Positions 1-5,786 of a DNA stretch of 5,786 nucleotides are shown here, one piece after another. Under the pieces are notes generated by a model. That model had not been told where the DNA came from. It made no database searches and saw nothing but the letters and a program-made list of their open reading frames with translations. The translations under genes were made by a program, and so were the position numbers. This stretch comes from Prevotellaceae bacterium (GTDB taxonomy: Bacteria; Bacteroidota; Bacteroidia; Bacteroidales; Bacteroidaceae). The stretch lies in contig JAJPYP010000256.1 in the NCBI GenBank assembly GCA_021204885.1, forward strand, positions 1 to 5,786, read 5' to 3'. Each line of letters starts with the position of its first letter. Within the stretch, counting starts at the first letter, position 1.

Positions 1-3000
1 CGGGCGAGGCGCTTGTAGCTGTTGTAACGCCACTTGGCGTTGTCTTCGGCAGCTTGGAAGAGCTGTGCGGCTTCTGCCGGGTACTGCTTCATGACGGATG
101 CGTAACGTACCTCGCCTTTGAGGAAGTCTTGGAATCCTGTCCAGTCGGGCTCTTTGCTGTCGAGCGTGAACGGGTTCTTGCCTTCGGCTTCCAAAGCGGG
201 GTTGTAACGCCACAGGTGCCAGTAACCACACTTCACGGCCTTCTCTTCCTCGGCTTGGCTCTTGCCCATGCCAGCCTTCAAACCGTGGTTGATACACGGT
301 GCGTAGGCGATGATGACGGAAGGTCCGTGATAGGCTTCGGCTTCGCGGATGGCCTTGAGCGTCTGGGCTTGGTCTGCGCCCATGGCAACCTGAGCCACGT
401 AAACGTAACCGTAAGTGGTGGCCATCAAGCCGAGGTCTTTCTTACGTACGCGCTTGCCGGCAGCGGCGAACTTGGCGATGGCGCCTATCGGGGTAGCTTT
501 GGAGGACTGACCGCCCGTGTTGGAGTAAACCTCGGTATCGAGTACGAGGATGTTCACGTCCTTGCCGCTGGCGATGACGTGGTCCAAACCGCCGTAACCT
601 ATATCGTAGGAAGCACCGTCACCGCCGATGATCCACTGGCTGCGTTTAACCAGATACTGTGACAGACCGGCGATGGTCTTGCAGTTCTCGCACTTGTCTT
701 TGGCTGCCTCTACCATCGGGATGATCTTCTCGGCCAATTCTTTGGTCTTGTCGGCATCCAGACAGTTGTCGAGCCATGCTTGGAACACTTCTTTGTACTC
801 GGCAGGCGTGTGTTCGGAAGCGATGGCGGCTTTCATGGCACCTGCTATACGGGCACGCAGCTTCTCGTTGGCCAGTTCCATACCCAGACCGTATTCGCAG
901 AAGTCCTCGAACAGGGAGTTGGCCCATGCGGGACCGTGACCCTTCTCGTTCTTCGTGTAAGGTGTGGAGGGAACGGAGCCGGAGTAGATGGAGGAGCAAC
1001 CGGTGGCGTTGGATACCATCTCGCGGTCACCGAAGAGTTGGCTGATGAGTTTCACGTACGGAGTCTCGCCGCAACCTGAGCAGGCGCCCGAGAACTCGAA
1101 CAGCGGCGTGGCGAACTGGGAGTTCTTCACGTTGGCCTTGATGTCTACCAAGTGCTGTTTGCTCTTCACGTTGTCCACGCAGTAGGTCCAGTTGGCGGCC
1201 TCGGCGAGCTGTGTCTCGAGGTGCTTCATGGTCAAAGCCTTGCCACCCTTCTTGGGGTTGCCCGGACATACATCGGCGCAGTTGCCGCACCCCAAGCAGT
1301 CAAGCACGTCTACCTGCATGCGGAAGGTCATGTCGGCGAATGCCTTGCCCACGGCCTTTATCTGGGTGAACTGTGCGCCCTTCTGTTCCTCGGCATCGAG
1401 CACGAACGGACGGATGGCGGCGTGAGGACAAACGTAGGCACACTTGTTGCACTGGATACAGTTCTCGGGATTCCATTCGGGAACGAAAGCGGCCACACCG
1501 CGCTTCTCGTACTTGGCGGTACCGGGATACCAGGAACCGTCCTCGATGCCCTTGAAGGCGGATACCTTCAACAGGTCGCCGTCCTGCGCGTTGATGGGAC
1601 GTACCACTTCGTTGATGAAAGCGGGGTCGTTGTTGGTGGCGGGAGCCTCGTCGGGCAGGTTGGCCCAAGCGGGGTCTACAGGCAGTTGCTTGTACTCGCC
1701 GCCGCGGTCGACGGCCGCATAGTTCTTGTTGACTACATCCTCGCCCTTCTTGCCGTAGGACTTCACGATGAACTTCTTCATCTGCTCTACCGCCAAGTCG
1801 ACGGGAATGACGCCCGTGATGCGGAAGAAGGCCGATTGCAGGATGGTGTTGGTGCGGTTGCCCAATCCTATCTCCTGTGCGATGCGGGTGGCGTTGATAT
1901 AGTAAACGGTGATGTTGTGCTGTGCGAAGTATTTCTTCACGTGGGTGGGCAGGTTCTTGGCCAATTCGTCGCCTTCCCAGATGGTGTTCAGCAAGAAGGA
2001 GCCGTTGTCGCGCAGACCGCGTGTCATGTCATACATTTGCAGGTAAGCCTGTACGTGGCAAGCCACGAAGTTGGGCGTGTGTACCAAGTAGGTGGAGCGG
2101 ATAGGCGTGTCGCCGAAACGCAGGTGGGAGCTGGTGAAGCCGCCCGATTTCTTGGAGTCGTAGGAGAAGTAGGCCTGACAGTGCTTGTTGGTGTTGTCGC
2201 CGATGATCTTCACGGAGTTCTTGTTGGCGCCTACCGTACCGTCGGCACCTAAACCGTAGAACTTGGCCTCGAACATGCCTTCGCCGCCCAATGCGATTTC
2301 CTCTTCCTGGGGCAGTGAGGTGAAGGTGATATCGTCCACGATGCCGATGGTGAAGTGGTTCTTGGGCGTGGGCATCGCCAAGTTCTTGTAAACGGCGATG
2401 ACCTGTGCGGGCGTGGTGTCCTTGGAGCCCAAACCGTAGCGGCCGCCCACGATGAGCGGGGCATCCTCCATACCATAGAAGCAGTCCTTCACGTCCATGT
2501 AGAGCGGCTCGCCGTTGGAACCGGGCTCTTTCGTACGGTCGAGCACGGCGATGCGCTTGGCTGTCTTGGGCACTGCGGCCAAGAAGTGCTTTGCAGAGAA
2601 CGGACGATAGAGGTGAACGGCTACCAAACCTACCTTCTCGCCTTTTGCCGTGAGGTAATCGATGACTTCGCGGGTGGCTTCGGTAATGGTACCCATGGCG
2701 ATGATGACGCGGTCGGCATCCTCGGCACCATAGTAGTCGAACAAGCTGTAGTTGCGGCCGGTAATCTTGGAGATCTCCTTCATGTAGTGCTCTACAATCT
2801 CGGGAACGGCATCGTAGTAACGGTTGCAGGATTCACGGTGCTGGAAGAAGTGGTCGGGGTTCTCGGCCATACCACGTGCTATCGGGGTCATGGGGTTCAT
2901 GGCGCGGGCGCGGAACTCGGCCAAGGCCTCGCGGTCAAGAAGTGGTTCAAGGTCTTCGTTCTCGAGCATCTCTATCTTCTGGATCTCGTGAGAGGTGCGG

Positions 3001-3527
3001 AAACCGTCGAAGAAGTTGACGAACGGCACGCGGCTCTTGATGGTGGCCAAGTGGGCGACGCCGGCCAAATCCATCACCTCCTGAACGGAGCCTTCACACA
3101 ACATGGCGAAGCCGGTCTGGCGCGTGGACATCACATCCTGGTGGTCACCGAAGATGCAGAGCGCGTGGCTGGCCAATGTACGGGCCGATACATGGAAGAC
3201 GCAAGGCAGCAACTCGCCGGCAATCTTGTACATGTTCGGGATCATCAACAACAGTCCTTGAGAGGCAGTGTAGGTGGTTGTCAGCGCACCGGCCTGTAAT
3301 GAACCGTGTACCGCGCCGGCAGCTCCAGCTTCCGACTGCATTTCCTGTACCAACACCGTTTCGCCGAAGATGTTCTTGCGGCCTGCGGCAGCCCATTCGT
3401 CCACGTATTCTGCCATCGTGGAAGAGGGCGTGATGGGATAGATGGCGGCTACCTCGGTGAACATATACGAGATATGTGCGGCAGCCTGGTTTCCATCACA
3501 AGTAATGAACTTCTTTTGTTTAGCCAT
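1..3527 (-). CDS. nifJ: Pyruvate:ferredoxin (flavodoxin) oxidoreductase, single-chain type; C-terminal end cut by window edge
   Basis: This enzyme oxidises pyruvate with CoA to acetyl-CoA and CO2 and passes two electrons to ferredoxin or flavodoxin; it is cytoplasmic and central to anaerobic energy metabolism. The ATG at 3527 opens MAKQKKFITCDGNQAAAH, and 1175 codons run without a stop to the edge. The N-terminal pyruvate/TPP domain has YPITPSS (T33), EMQSEAGAAGAVHG (E66) and R116, matching Thr31, Glu64 and Arg114 of the Desulfovibrio africanus enzyme. A second domain starts near G257. An EKR motif (674-676) precedes two 4Fe-4S sets: C690, C693, C696, C700 and C744, C747, C750, C754. The proximal cluster ligands are C816, C819, C844 and C1078. 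The TPP/Mg site is GDG (969-971) with N1003 and T1004. All known cofactor ligands are present, so it should be active. The family is about 1170-1230 residues long, so few residues are missing. It is probably transcribed from the 97-base gap upstream. The fused one-chain form is nifJ/por type, not the multi-subunit porABCD type. Confidence 0.98.
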   Translation of the reverse strand, partial: MAKQKKFITCDGNQAAAHISYMFTEVAAIYPITPSSTMAEYVDEWAAAGRKNIFGETVLVQEMQSEAGAAGAVHGSLQAGALTTTYTASQGLLLMIPNMYKIAGELLPCVFHVSARTLASHALCIFGDHQDVMSTRQTGFAMLCEGSVQEVMDLAGVAHLATIKSRVPFVNFFDGFRTSHEIQKIEMLENEDLEPLLDREALAEFRARAMNPMTPIARGMAENPDHFFQHRESCNRYYDAVPEIVEHYMKEISKITGRNYSLFDYYGAEDADRVIIAMGTITEATREVIDYLTAKGEKVGLVAVHLYRPFSAKHFLAAVPKTAKRIAVLDRTKEPGSNGEPLYMDVKDCFYGMEDAPLIVGGRYGLGSKDTTPAQVIAVYKNLAMPTPKNHFTIGIVDDITFTSLPQEEEIALGGEGMFEAKFYGLGADGTVGANKNSVKIIGDNTNKHCQAYFSYDSKKSGGFTSSHLRFGDTPIRSTYLVHTPNFVACHVQAYLQMYDMTRGLRDNGSFLLNTIWEGDELAKNLPTHVKKYFAQHNITVYYINATRIAQEIGLGNRTNTILQSAFFRITGVIPVDLAVEQMKKFIVKSYGKKGEDVVNKNYAAVDRGGEYKQLPVDPAWANLPDEAPATNNDPAFINEVVRPINAQDGDLLKVSAFKGIEDGSWYPGTAKYEKRGVAAFVPEWNPENCIQCNKCAYVCPHAAIRPFVLDAEEQKGAQFTQIKAVGKAFADMTFRMQVDVLDCLGCGNCADVCPGNPKKGGKALTMKHLETQLAEAANWTYCVDNVKSKQHLVDIKANVKNSQFATPLFEFSGACSGCGETPYVKLISQLFGDREMVSNATGCSSIYSGSVPSTPYTKNEKGHGPAWANSLFEDFCEYGLGMELANEKLRARIAGAMKAAIASEHTPAEYKEVFQAWLDNCLDADKTKELAEKIIPMVEAAKDKCENCKTIAGLSQYLVKRSQWIIGGDGASYDIGYGGLDHVIASGKDVNILVLDTEVYSNTGGQSSKATPIGAIAKFAAAGKRVRKKDLGLMATTYGYVYVAQVAMGADQAQTLKAIREAEAYHGPSVIIAYAPCINHGLKAGMGKSQAEEEKAVKCGYWHLWRYNPALEAEGKNPFTLDSKEPDWTGFQDFLKGEVRYASVMKQYPAEAAQLFQAAEDNAKWRYNSYKRLA

Positions 3528-3624
3528 AACTGATAAAATAAATGTTTATGTTAAAACTCTGTTTCTTTAAATGATATCTCATTGGTTTGATTGTCTGTCT
3601 TGAAATACACGCCCCGCTTGTGCC
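3528..3624 (-). promoter_or_regulatory. AT-rich leader between ATPase stop and nifJ start
   Basis: This 97-base gap is much richer in A/T than the genes on either side, particularly in the 60 bases before the nifJ ATG, as expected of a promoter and an unstructured leader in Bacteroidetes. No purine-rich Shine-Dalgarno sequence precedes the ATG; the last bases before it are TTTATCAGTT. I looked for a TAnnTTTG box and found only weak partial matches, such as TATCATTT on the minus strand around 3570, so I do not place a promoter exactly. There is no strong hairpin followed by a T run, so no intrinsic terminator for the ATPase gene can be called. A highly expressed metabolic gene such as nifJ probably has its own promoter here, but that is inference. 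Confidence 0.4.
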
Positions 3625-4803
3625 TTAATAGAGGAAGCCGAACAGCCACAAGGGGATGACGTTGCCTTTGCCCATATTCACGCCGTGCAGCGCGTAGGTT
3701 ACGTTGGCGTGTCTCTTGACGGTTTGCGGGGTGGCGCACACCTTCATCGGCACGAGCCCGTCGGCGATGAACGGGGCATCCTTGTCGCCCTTGTTCACCG
3801 TGTGGTCTTTCCACAAGGCGTTGACCAAGAAGCTCTCCAACACGTGTTGCACTTCCGCCTTGAAGGGATAGATGGAGTACATCAGGTTGGGGTTGTGCAT
3901 CATGATGCGCGAAGGTTTCTTGGGGAACGACTCCCCTTCGGGATAGATCATGTTGATGAGGCGTGCCTCGGCCAAGTACTTGATGTAGTTCATCACCGTG
4001 GCCCGCGAAGTCTCGATGTCGATGGCCAGCTGGCTCACGTTGGGTGTCTTCGGGGCGGTCAACGACAACAGGTAGAGCAGCTTCTTGATTTTGGGCAGGT
4101 ACTTCAACTCTATCTGTTTAATGAGCAGGATGTCCACCTCTATCATCATGTTCATGGTCTTGAGAAGGTTCTCCGAGAAGTTGCGCTTCTCCAAGAAGAA
4201 AGGATAGAAGCCGTGGTGCAGGTAGTCTTGGAAGTAATCCGTGGGGCGCACCTTGGCAAGGATGCCTTGCGCTATCTGCTGGTGGCTCTTCAACAACTCT
4301 TCGAGCGTGTAGGCATGGAGCTTCATGTCCGTCTGCAAGTTCAAGTACTCGCGGAAAGAGAAGCCGCGCAGGTTGTAGCTCTTCACGCAACCGCACAGCT
4401 CGGGGTTCTCCTCGTTGAGCTTCATCACCGACGAGCCGGTGAACACGATTTTCAGGTCGGGGTAGCGGTCGTGGCACGCCCGCAACTCATGGCTCCAATC
4501 GGGGTATTTGAATACTTGGTCTATGAGCAATACCTTCCCGCCACGCCGCCTGAACTCGCCCGCGAACTCCACGACGCTGTGGCCTGAGAAGTAGAAGTTG
4601 TTCATGTTGATGTAGAGGCAGGAACGGTCGGTGCCGTAGCGCTCCTTGGCATATTGTAGCAGGAAAGTGGTCTTGCCCACACCGCGCGTGCCCTTGATGC
4701 CGATGAGCCGGTCGTTCCAGTCTATCTCGTCCATGAGATAGCGGCGCACCGGGGCATTGGTATGCTCCACCAAGTAGGCGTGTGTGCGGTAAAAGGCTTC
4801 CAT
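3625..4803 (-). CDS. AAA_14/DUF4143-like orphan ATPase with atypical Walker B (Asp-Gln)
   Basis: This is a complete 392-residue P-loop ATPase of the AAA_14 plus DUF4143 type, common and often multicopy in Bacteroidetes; its cellular role is not established. The N-terminus carries Walker A GTRGVGKT (38-45). Walker B is VLLIDQVFKYPDW (91-103), with Gln96 where most AAA proteins have the catalytic Glu. A sensor-like IVFTGSSV (119-126) follows, then NLRGFSFREYLNL. A helix-turn-helix-like stretch (257-286, containing SRATVMNYIKYL) precedes the IMMHNPNLMYSI segment (300-311), and the chain ends in IPLWLFGFLY. Near 348-357 the usual VDG...FEVGGK-like signature appears to be ADGLVPMKVC, so a conserved acidic residue seems replaced by Lys354. 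No signal peptide or membrane segment is visible. The ATG at 4803 follows an A-rich stretch; the next Met is residue 24 and would remove sequence just before the P-loop. It lies 33 bases after the hydrolase gene, but a predicted promoter in between suggests independent transcription. Base composition resembles its neighbours. Confidence 0.9.
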   Translation of the reverse strand: MEAFYRTHAYLVEHTNAPVRRYLMDEIDWNDRLIGIKGTRGVGKTTFLLQYAKERYGTDRSCLYINMNNFYFSGHSVVEFAGEFRRRGGKVLLIDQVFKYPDWSHELRACHDRYPDLKIVFTGSSVMKLNEENPELCGCVKSYNLRGFSFREYLNLQTDMKLHAYTLEELLKSHQQIAQGILAKVRPTDYFQDYLHHGFYPFFLEKRNFSENLLKTMNMMIEVDILLIKQIELKYLPKIKKLLYLLSLTAPKTPNVSQLAIDIETSRATVMNYIKYLAEARLINMIYPEGESFPKKPSRIMMHNPNLMYSIYPFKAEVQHVLESFLVNALWKDHTVNKGDKDAPFIADGLVPMKVCATPQTVKRHANVTYALHGVNMGKGNVIPLWLFGFLY

Positions 4804-4824
4804 GCTTTTTTAGATTAGTGGCGA

Positions 4825-4857
4825 CAAATATAGCTATTATTTTGCTAAGTTGGCAAC
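4825..4857 (-). promoter_or_regulatory. Predicted Bacteroidetes-type promoter for the ATPase gene
   Basis: On the minus strand TATATTTG (4832-4825) matches the Bacteroidetes -7 consensus TAnnTTTG exactly. Twenty-one bases upstream is GTTG (4857-4854), a three-of-four match to the -33 TTTG element at about the right spacing. Transcription would start near 4818-4821, giving a leader of only about 15-18 bases before the ATG at 4803. The -33 element lies inside the last codons of the hydrolase gene. The -7 match and position are seen directly; activity is inferred. An eight-base degenerate box in AT-rich DNA can arise by chance. Confidence 0.5.
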
Positions 4858-4879
4858 CGGAGATAGCAAAATATTGCTA
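4831..4879. repeat. Inverted-repeat cluster of TTGCTA/TAGCAA at the hydrolase-ATPase junction
   Basis: A ten-base perfect inverted repeat has arms TATTTTGCTA (4838-4847) and its complement TAGCAAAATA (4864-4873), separated by 16 bases. With a one-base bulge the pairing extends outward through TAGC (4831-4834) and GCTA (4876-4879). The right half also forms its own perfect small hairpin, TAGCAA-AATA-TTGCTA (4864-4879). The arms can therefore pair in two mutually exclusive ways. The cluster covers the last codons and stop of the hydrolase and overlaps the predicted ATPase promoter. No T run follows on the minus strand, so a classical intrinsic terminator is unlikely; an operator, an mRNA 3'-end structure or chance in AT-rich sequence are all possible. 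Confidence 0.6.
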
Positions 4880-5786
4880 ACTGACACACTTTCGTTCCCA
4901 TATCTGTCGGTGGCCGTTACTGTAATGTAACACCGCCTGTCCCAAGGGAACAAAGGGGCATAGATGAACTCCGTTCCCGTAACGCGCTGCGCCACGATGT
5001 TGGCCGGATTGGCGGTGTCTACCGGGTTGGTATCCGATGCGTAGACCACGTAAGTGGGCGCGTTCAGCGTGTCGTTGTCCGTGCTTGGTTGCCAGGAAAT
5101 TCTCCAGTAGCCGTCTTCCAAGGCTTCGGCTTGCAGGCCGGTGGGTGCGGTGGGCGGCTCGTGGTCAAGCCACGTCAAGGGCGGTTGCAGCGCGGGGGTG
5201 TTATAATAAAAGGTGCCCAACAGGTCGTAGAGGCCCTGTGTATTCTGCATCAGATATTGTACGCGGTAGAATGCGGCACCCGGCACGCCCTCCTGCCTGA
5301 GGAAGTTCATCTGCCGCTCTATCTCGTCTATCTTCCAGTTCCCTTCCGACGGGTCGAGGAAATAGATGCCCAAGCCGGGAACCACCTGCCGCCCGTTGCA
5401 ATGCTCTTGCCAGTCGAGTACGAAAGGGTAGAAGTTGTTGCCGCGGAAGTAGAGCATGGGGTAGATCTGGTCTTGTATGCCCTCGCGCAGCCAAGCCTGC
5501 ACGTCTTGGTGCACGGCGTGCAAGGCGTTCCATCCGCGCGAAGGATAACGGGTGGTGTCCGCGTACTTCCCCACGGGGCAAGTGCTCACCTTGACCCACG
5601 GCTTCAAGGCCTTTACACCATTATATATATAACGCACGATGTCGGTGAGGTTGTCGCGGCGCCACTCCTCGAGCGTGCGTCCGTTGCCATACTTCTTGAA
5701 TTGGGCGTTGTCGGGGAAGCGGGCGTGCTCGGGATAGCGCAGGTAGTCGAAGTGCACCCCGTCCAAGTCGTAGTTCCGCACCATCT
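4837..5786 (-). CDS. GHL10/YddW(DigH)-like glycoside hydrolase with C-terminal fibronectin type III domain; N-terminus outside window
   Basis: This is the C-terminal 315 residues plus a partial codon of a family-10-like glycosyl hydrolase (GHL10, formerly DUF187). Counting from the Met at 5784, DLDGVHFDYLRYP (6-18) is the family's characteristic beta-strand motif, followed by WRRDNLTDIV (41-50), KPWVKVSTCPVG (61-72), a W-rich IYPMLYF strand (107-113) and PGLGIYFLD (136-144), which completes an (alpha/beta)8 barrel. Residues about 210-308 form a fibronectin type III-like domain (PPTAPTGLQAE, YWRISWQPSTDND, CYITVTATDRYGNES). The Met at 5784 is internal: it sits inside the barrel motif, so roughly the first 150-200 residues, including any signal or lipoprotein peptide, lie to the right. 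E. coli YddW/DigH cleaves peptide-free peptidoglycan glycan strands, which makes an envelope role reasonable, but the substrate here is inferred only. The TAA stop at 4837 falls within the inverted-repeat cluster. No other frame shows a competing gene. Confidence 0.92.
   Translation of the reverse strand, partial: MVRNYDLDGVHFDYLRYPEHARFPDNAQFKKYGNGRTLEEWRRDNLTDIVRYIYNGVKALKPWVKVSTCPVGKYADTTRYPSRGWNALHAVHQDVQAWLREGIQDQIYPMLYFRGNNFYPFVLDWQEHCNGRQVVPGLGIYFLDPSEGNWKIDEIERQMNFLRQEGVPGAAFYRVQYLMQNTQGLYDLLGTFYYNTPALQPPLTWLDHEPPTAPTGLQAEALEDGYWRISWQPSTDNDTLNAPTYVVYASDTNPVDTANPANIVAQRVTGTEFIYAPLFPWDRRCYITVTATDRYGNESVSVSNILLSPVANLAK

Noticed and set aside
54..3299. Long plus-strand open frames of 202, 366 and 314 codons (54-662, 1152-2252, 2355-3299) opposite nifJ
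   Set aside because: All three are in exact codon register with nifJ on the other strand. They stay open because nifJ almost never uses TTA, CTA or TCA: I found only two TTA, four TCA and no CTA codons, and the antisense frames end at those codons. The predicted proteins resemble no family I know, whereas nifJ is continuous with every cofactor residue.
3541..3600. Intrinsic terminator or riboswitch in the ATPase-nifJ gap
   Set aside because: No GC-rich stem with a following T run on the minus strand and no recognisable riboswitch core; the sequence is simply AT-rich.
4118..4477. 119-codon minus-strand open frame inside the ATPase gene
   Set aside because: It is out of frame with the ATPase, rich in Pro, Arg and Leu as expected of a shifted reading, and lacks any recognisable domain.
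3685..4587. 300-codon plus-strand open frame opposite the ATPase gene
   Set aside because: It is in the same register as the ATPase codons and has a composition rich in Val, Leu, His and Gln typical of antisense translations. The minus-strand frame has clear Walker A, Walker B and family-specific C-terminal motifs.
5201..5599. 132-codon minus-strand open frame inside the hydrolase gene
   Set aside because: It is a frame-shifted, Arg-, Ala- and Leu-rich reading of the hydrolase sequence; the hydrolase frame is uninterrupted across this stretch.
5782..5784. Met at 5784 as a true start of the hydrolase
   Set aside because: It sits directly before DLDGVHFDYLRYP, a mid-barrel strand. A protein starting here would lack half the barrel and any export signal, so the gene must continue past the window edge.
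1..5786. CRISPR arrays, tRNA or rRNA genes, insertion sequences, toxin-antitoxin pairs
   Set aside because: No regularly spaced direct repeats, no tRNA-like cloverleaf, no transposase or integrase motif, and the three genes with short gaps account for nearly all of the sequence.

Overview
The window looks like a chromosomal segment of a moderately GC-rich member of the Bacteroidales. Four things suggest this: the pyruvate:ferredoxin oxidoreductase begins and reads like Bacteroides-type enzymes; the middle gene is a lone AAA_14-type ATPase ending in IPLWLFGFLY, a tail I associate with Bacteroidetes copies; a TAnnTTTG -7 promoter box of the Bacteroidetes sigma-ABfA type precedes that gene; and start codons follow A-rich sequence, with no Shine-Dalgarno motif in front of the two visible starts. 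Genus cannot be fixed from the sequence alone.

All three genes lie on the minus strand, so transcription runs from the right end to the left. (1) 5786-4837 is the C-terminal part of a secreted-type glycoside-hydrolase-like protein (GHL10/YddW-DigH family) with a fibronectin type III tail; its N-terminus is outside the window. (2) 4803-3625 is a complete 392-residue AAA_14/DUF4143-like ATPase, 33 bases downstream, with its own plausible promoter. (3) 3527-1 is pyruvate:ferredoxin (flavodoxin) oxidoreductase (nifJ), 97 bases further on. It is open through all 1175 visible codons and cut by the window edge only near its extreme C-terminus. I translated it codon by codon and found no frameshift or stop.

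The genes do not form an obvious pathway. PFOR is a central energy-metabolism enzyme, the hydrolase is probably an envelope or glycan enzyme, and the ATPase is an orphan of a family that is often multicopy and of unknown function. The ATPase may have been inserted between two housekeeping-type neighbours, but GC content does not visibly differ and I see no insertion sequence, tRNA, integrase or CRISPR.

I find no convincing undescribed multi-gene system. The points most worth a second look are in the ATPase: a Walker B Asp-Gln instead of Asp-Glu, and a C-terminal motif that departs from the usual DUF4143-type signature. A palindromic TTGCTA/TAGCAA cluster also spans the hydrolase-ATPase junction. 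The long plus-strand open frames are antisense shadows.
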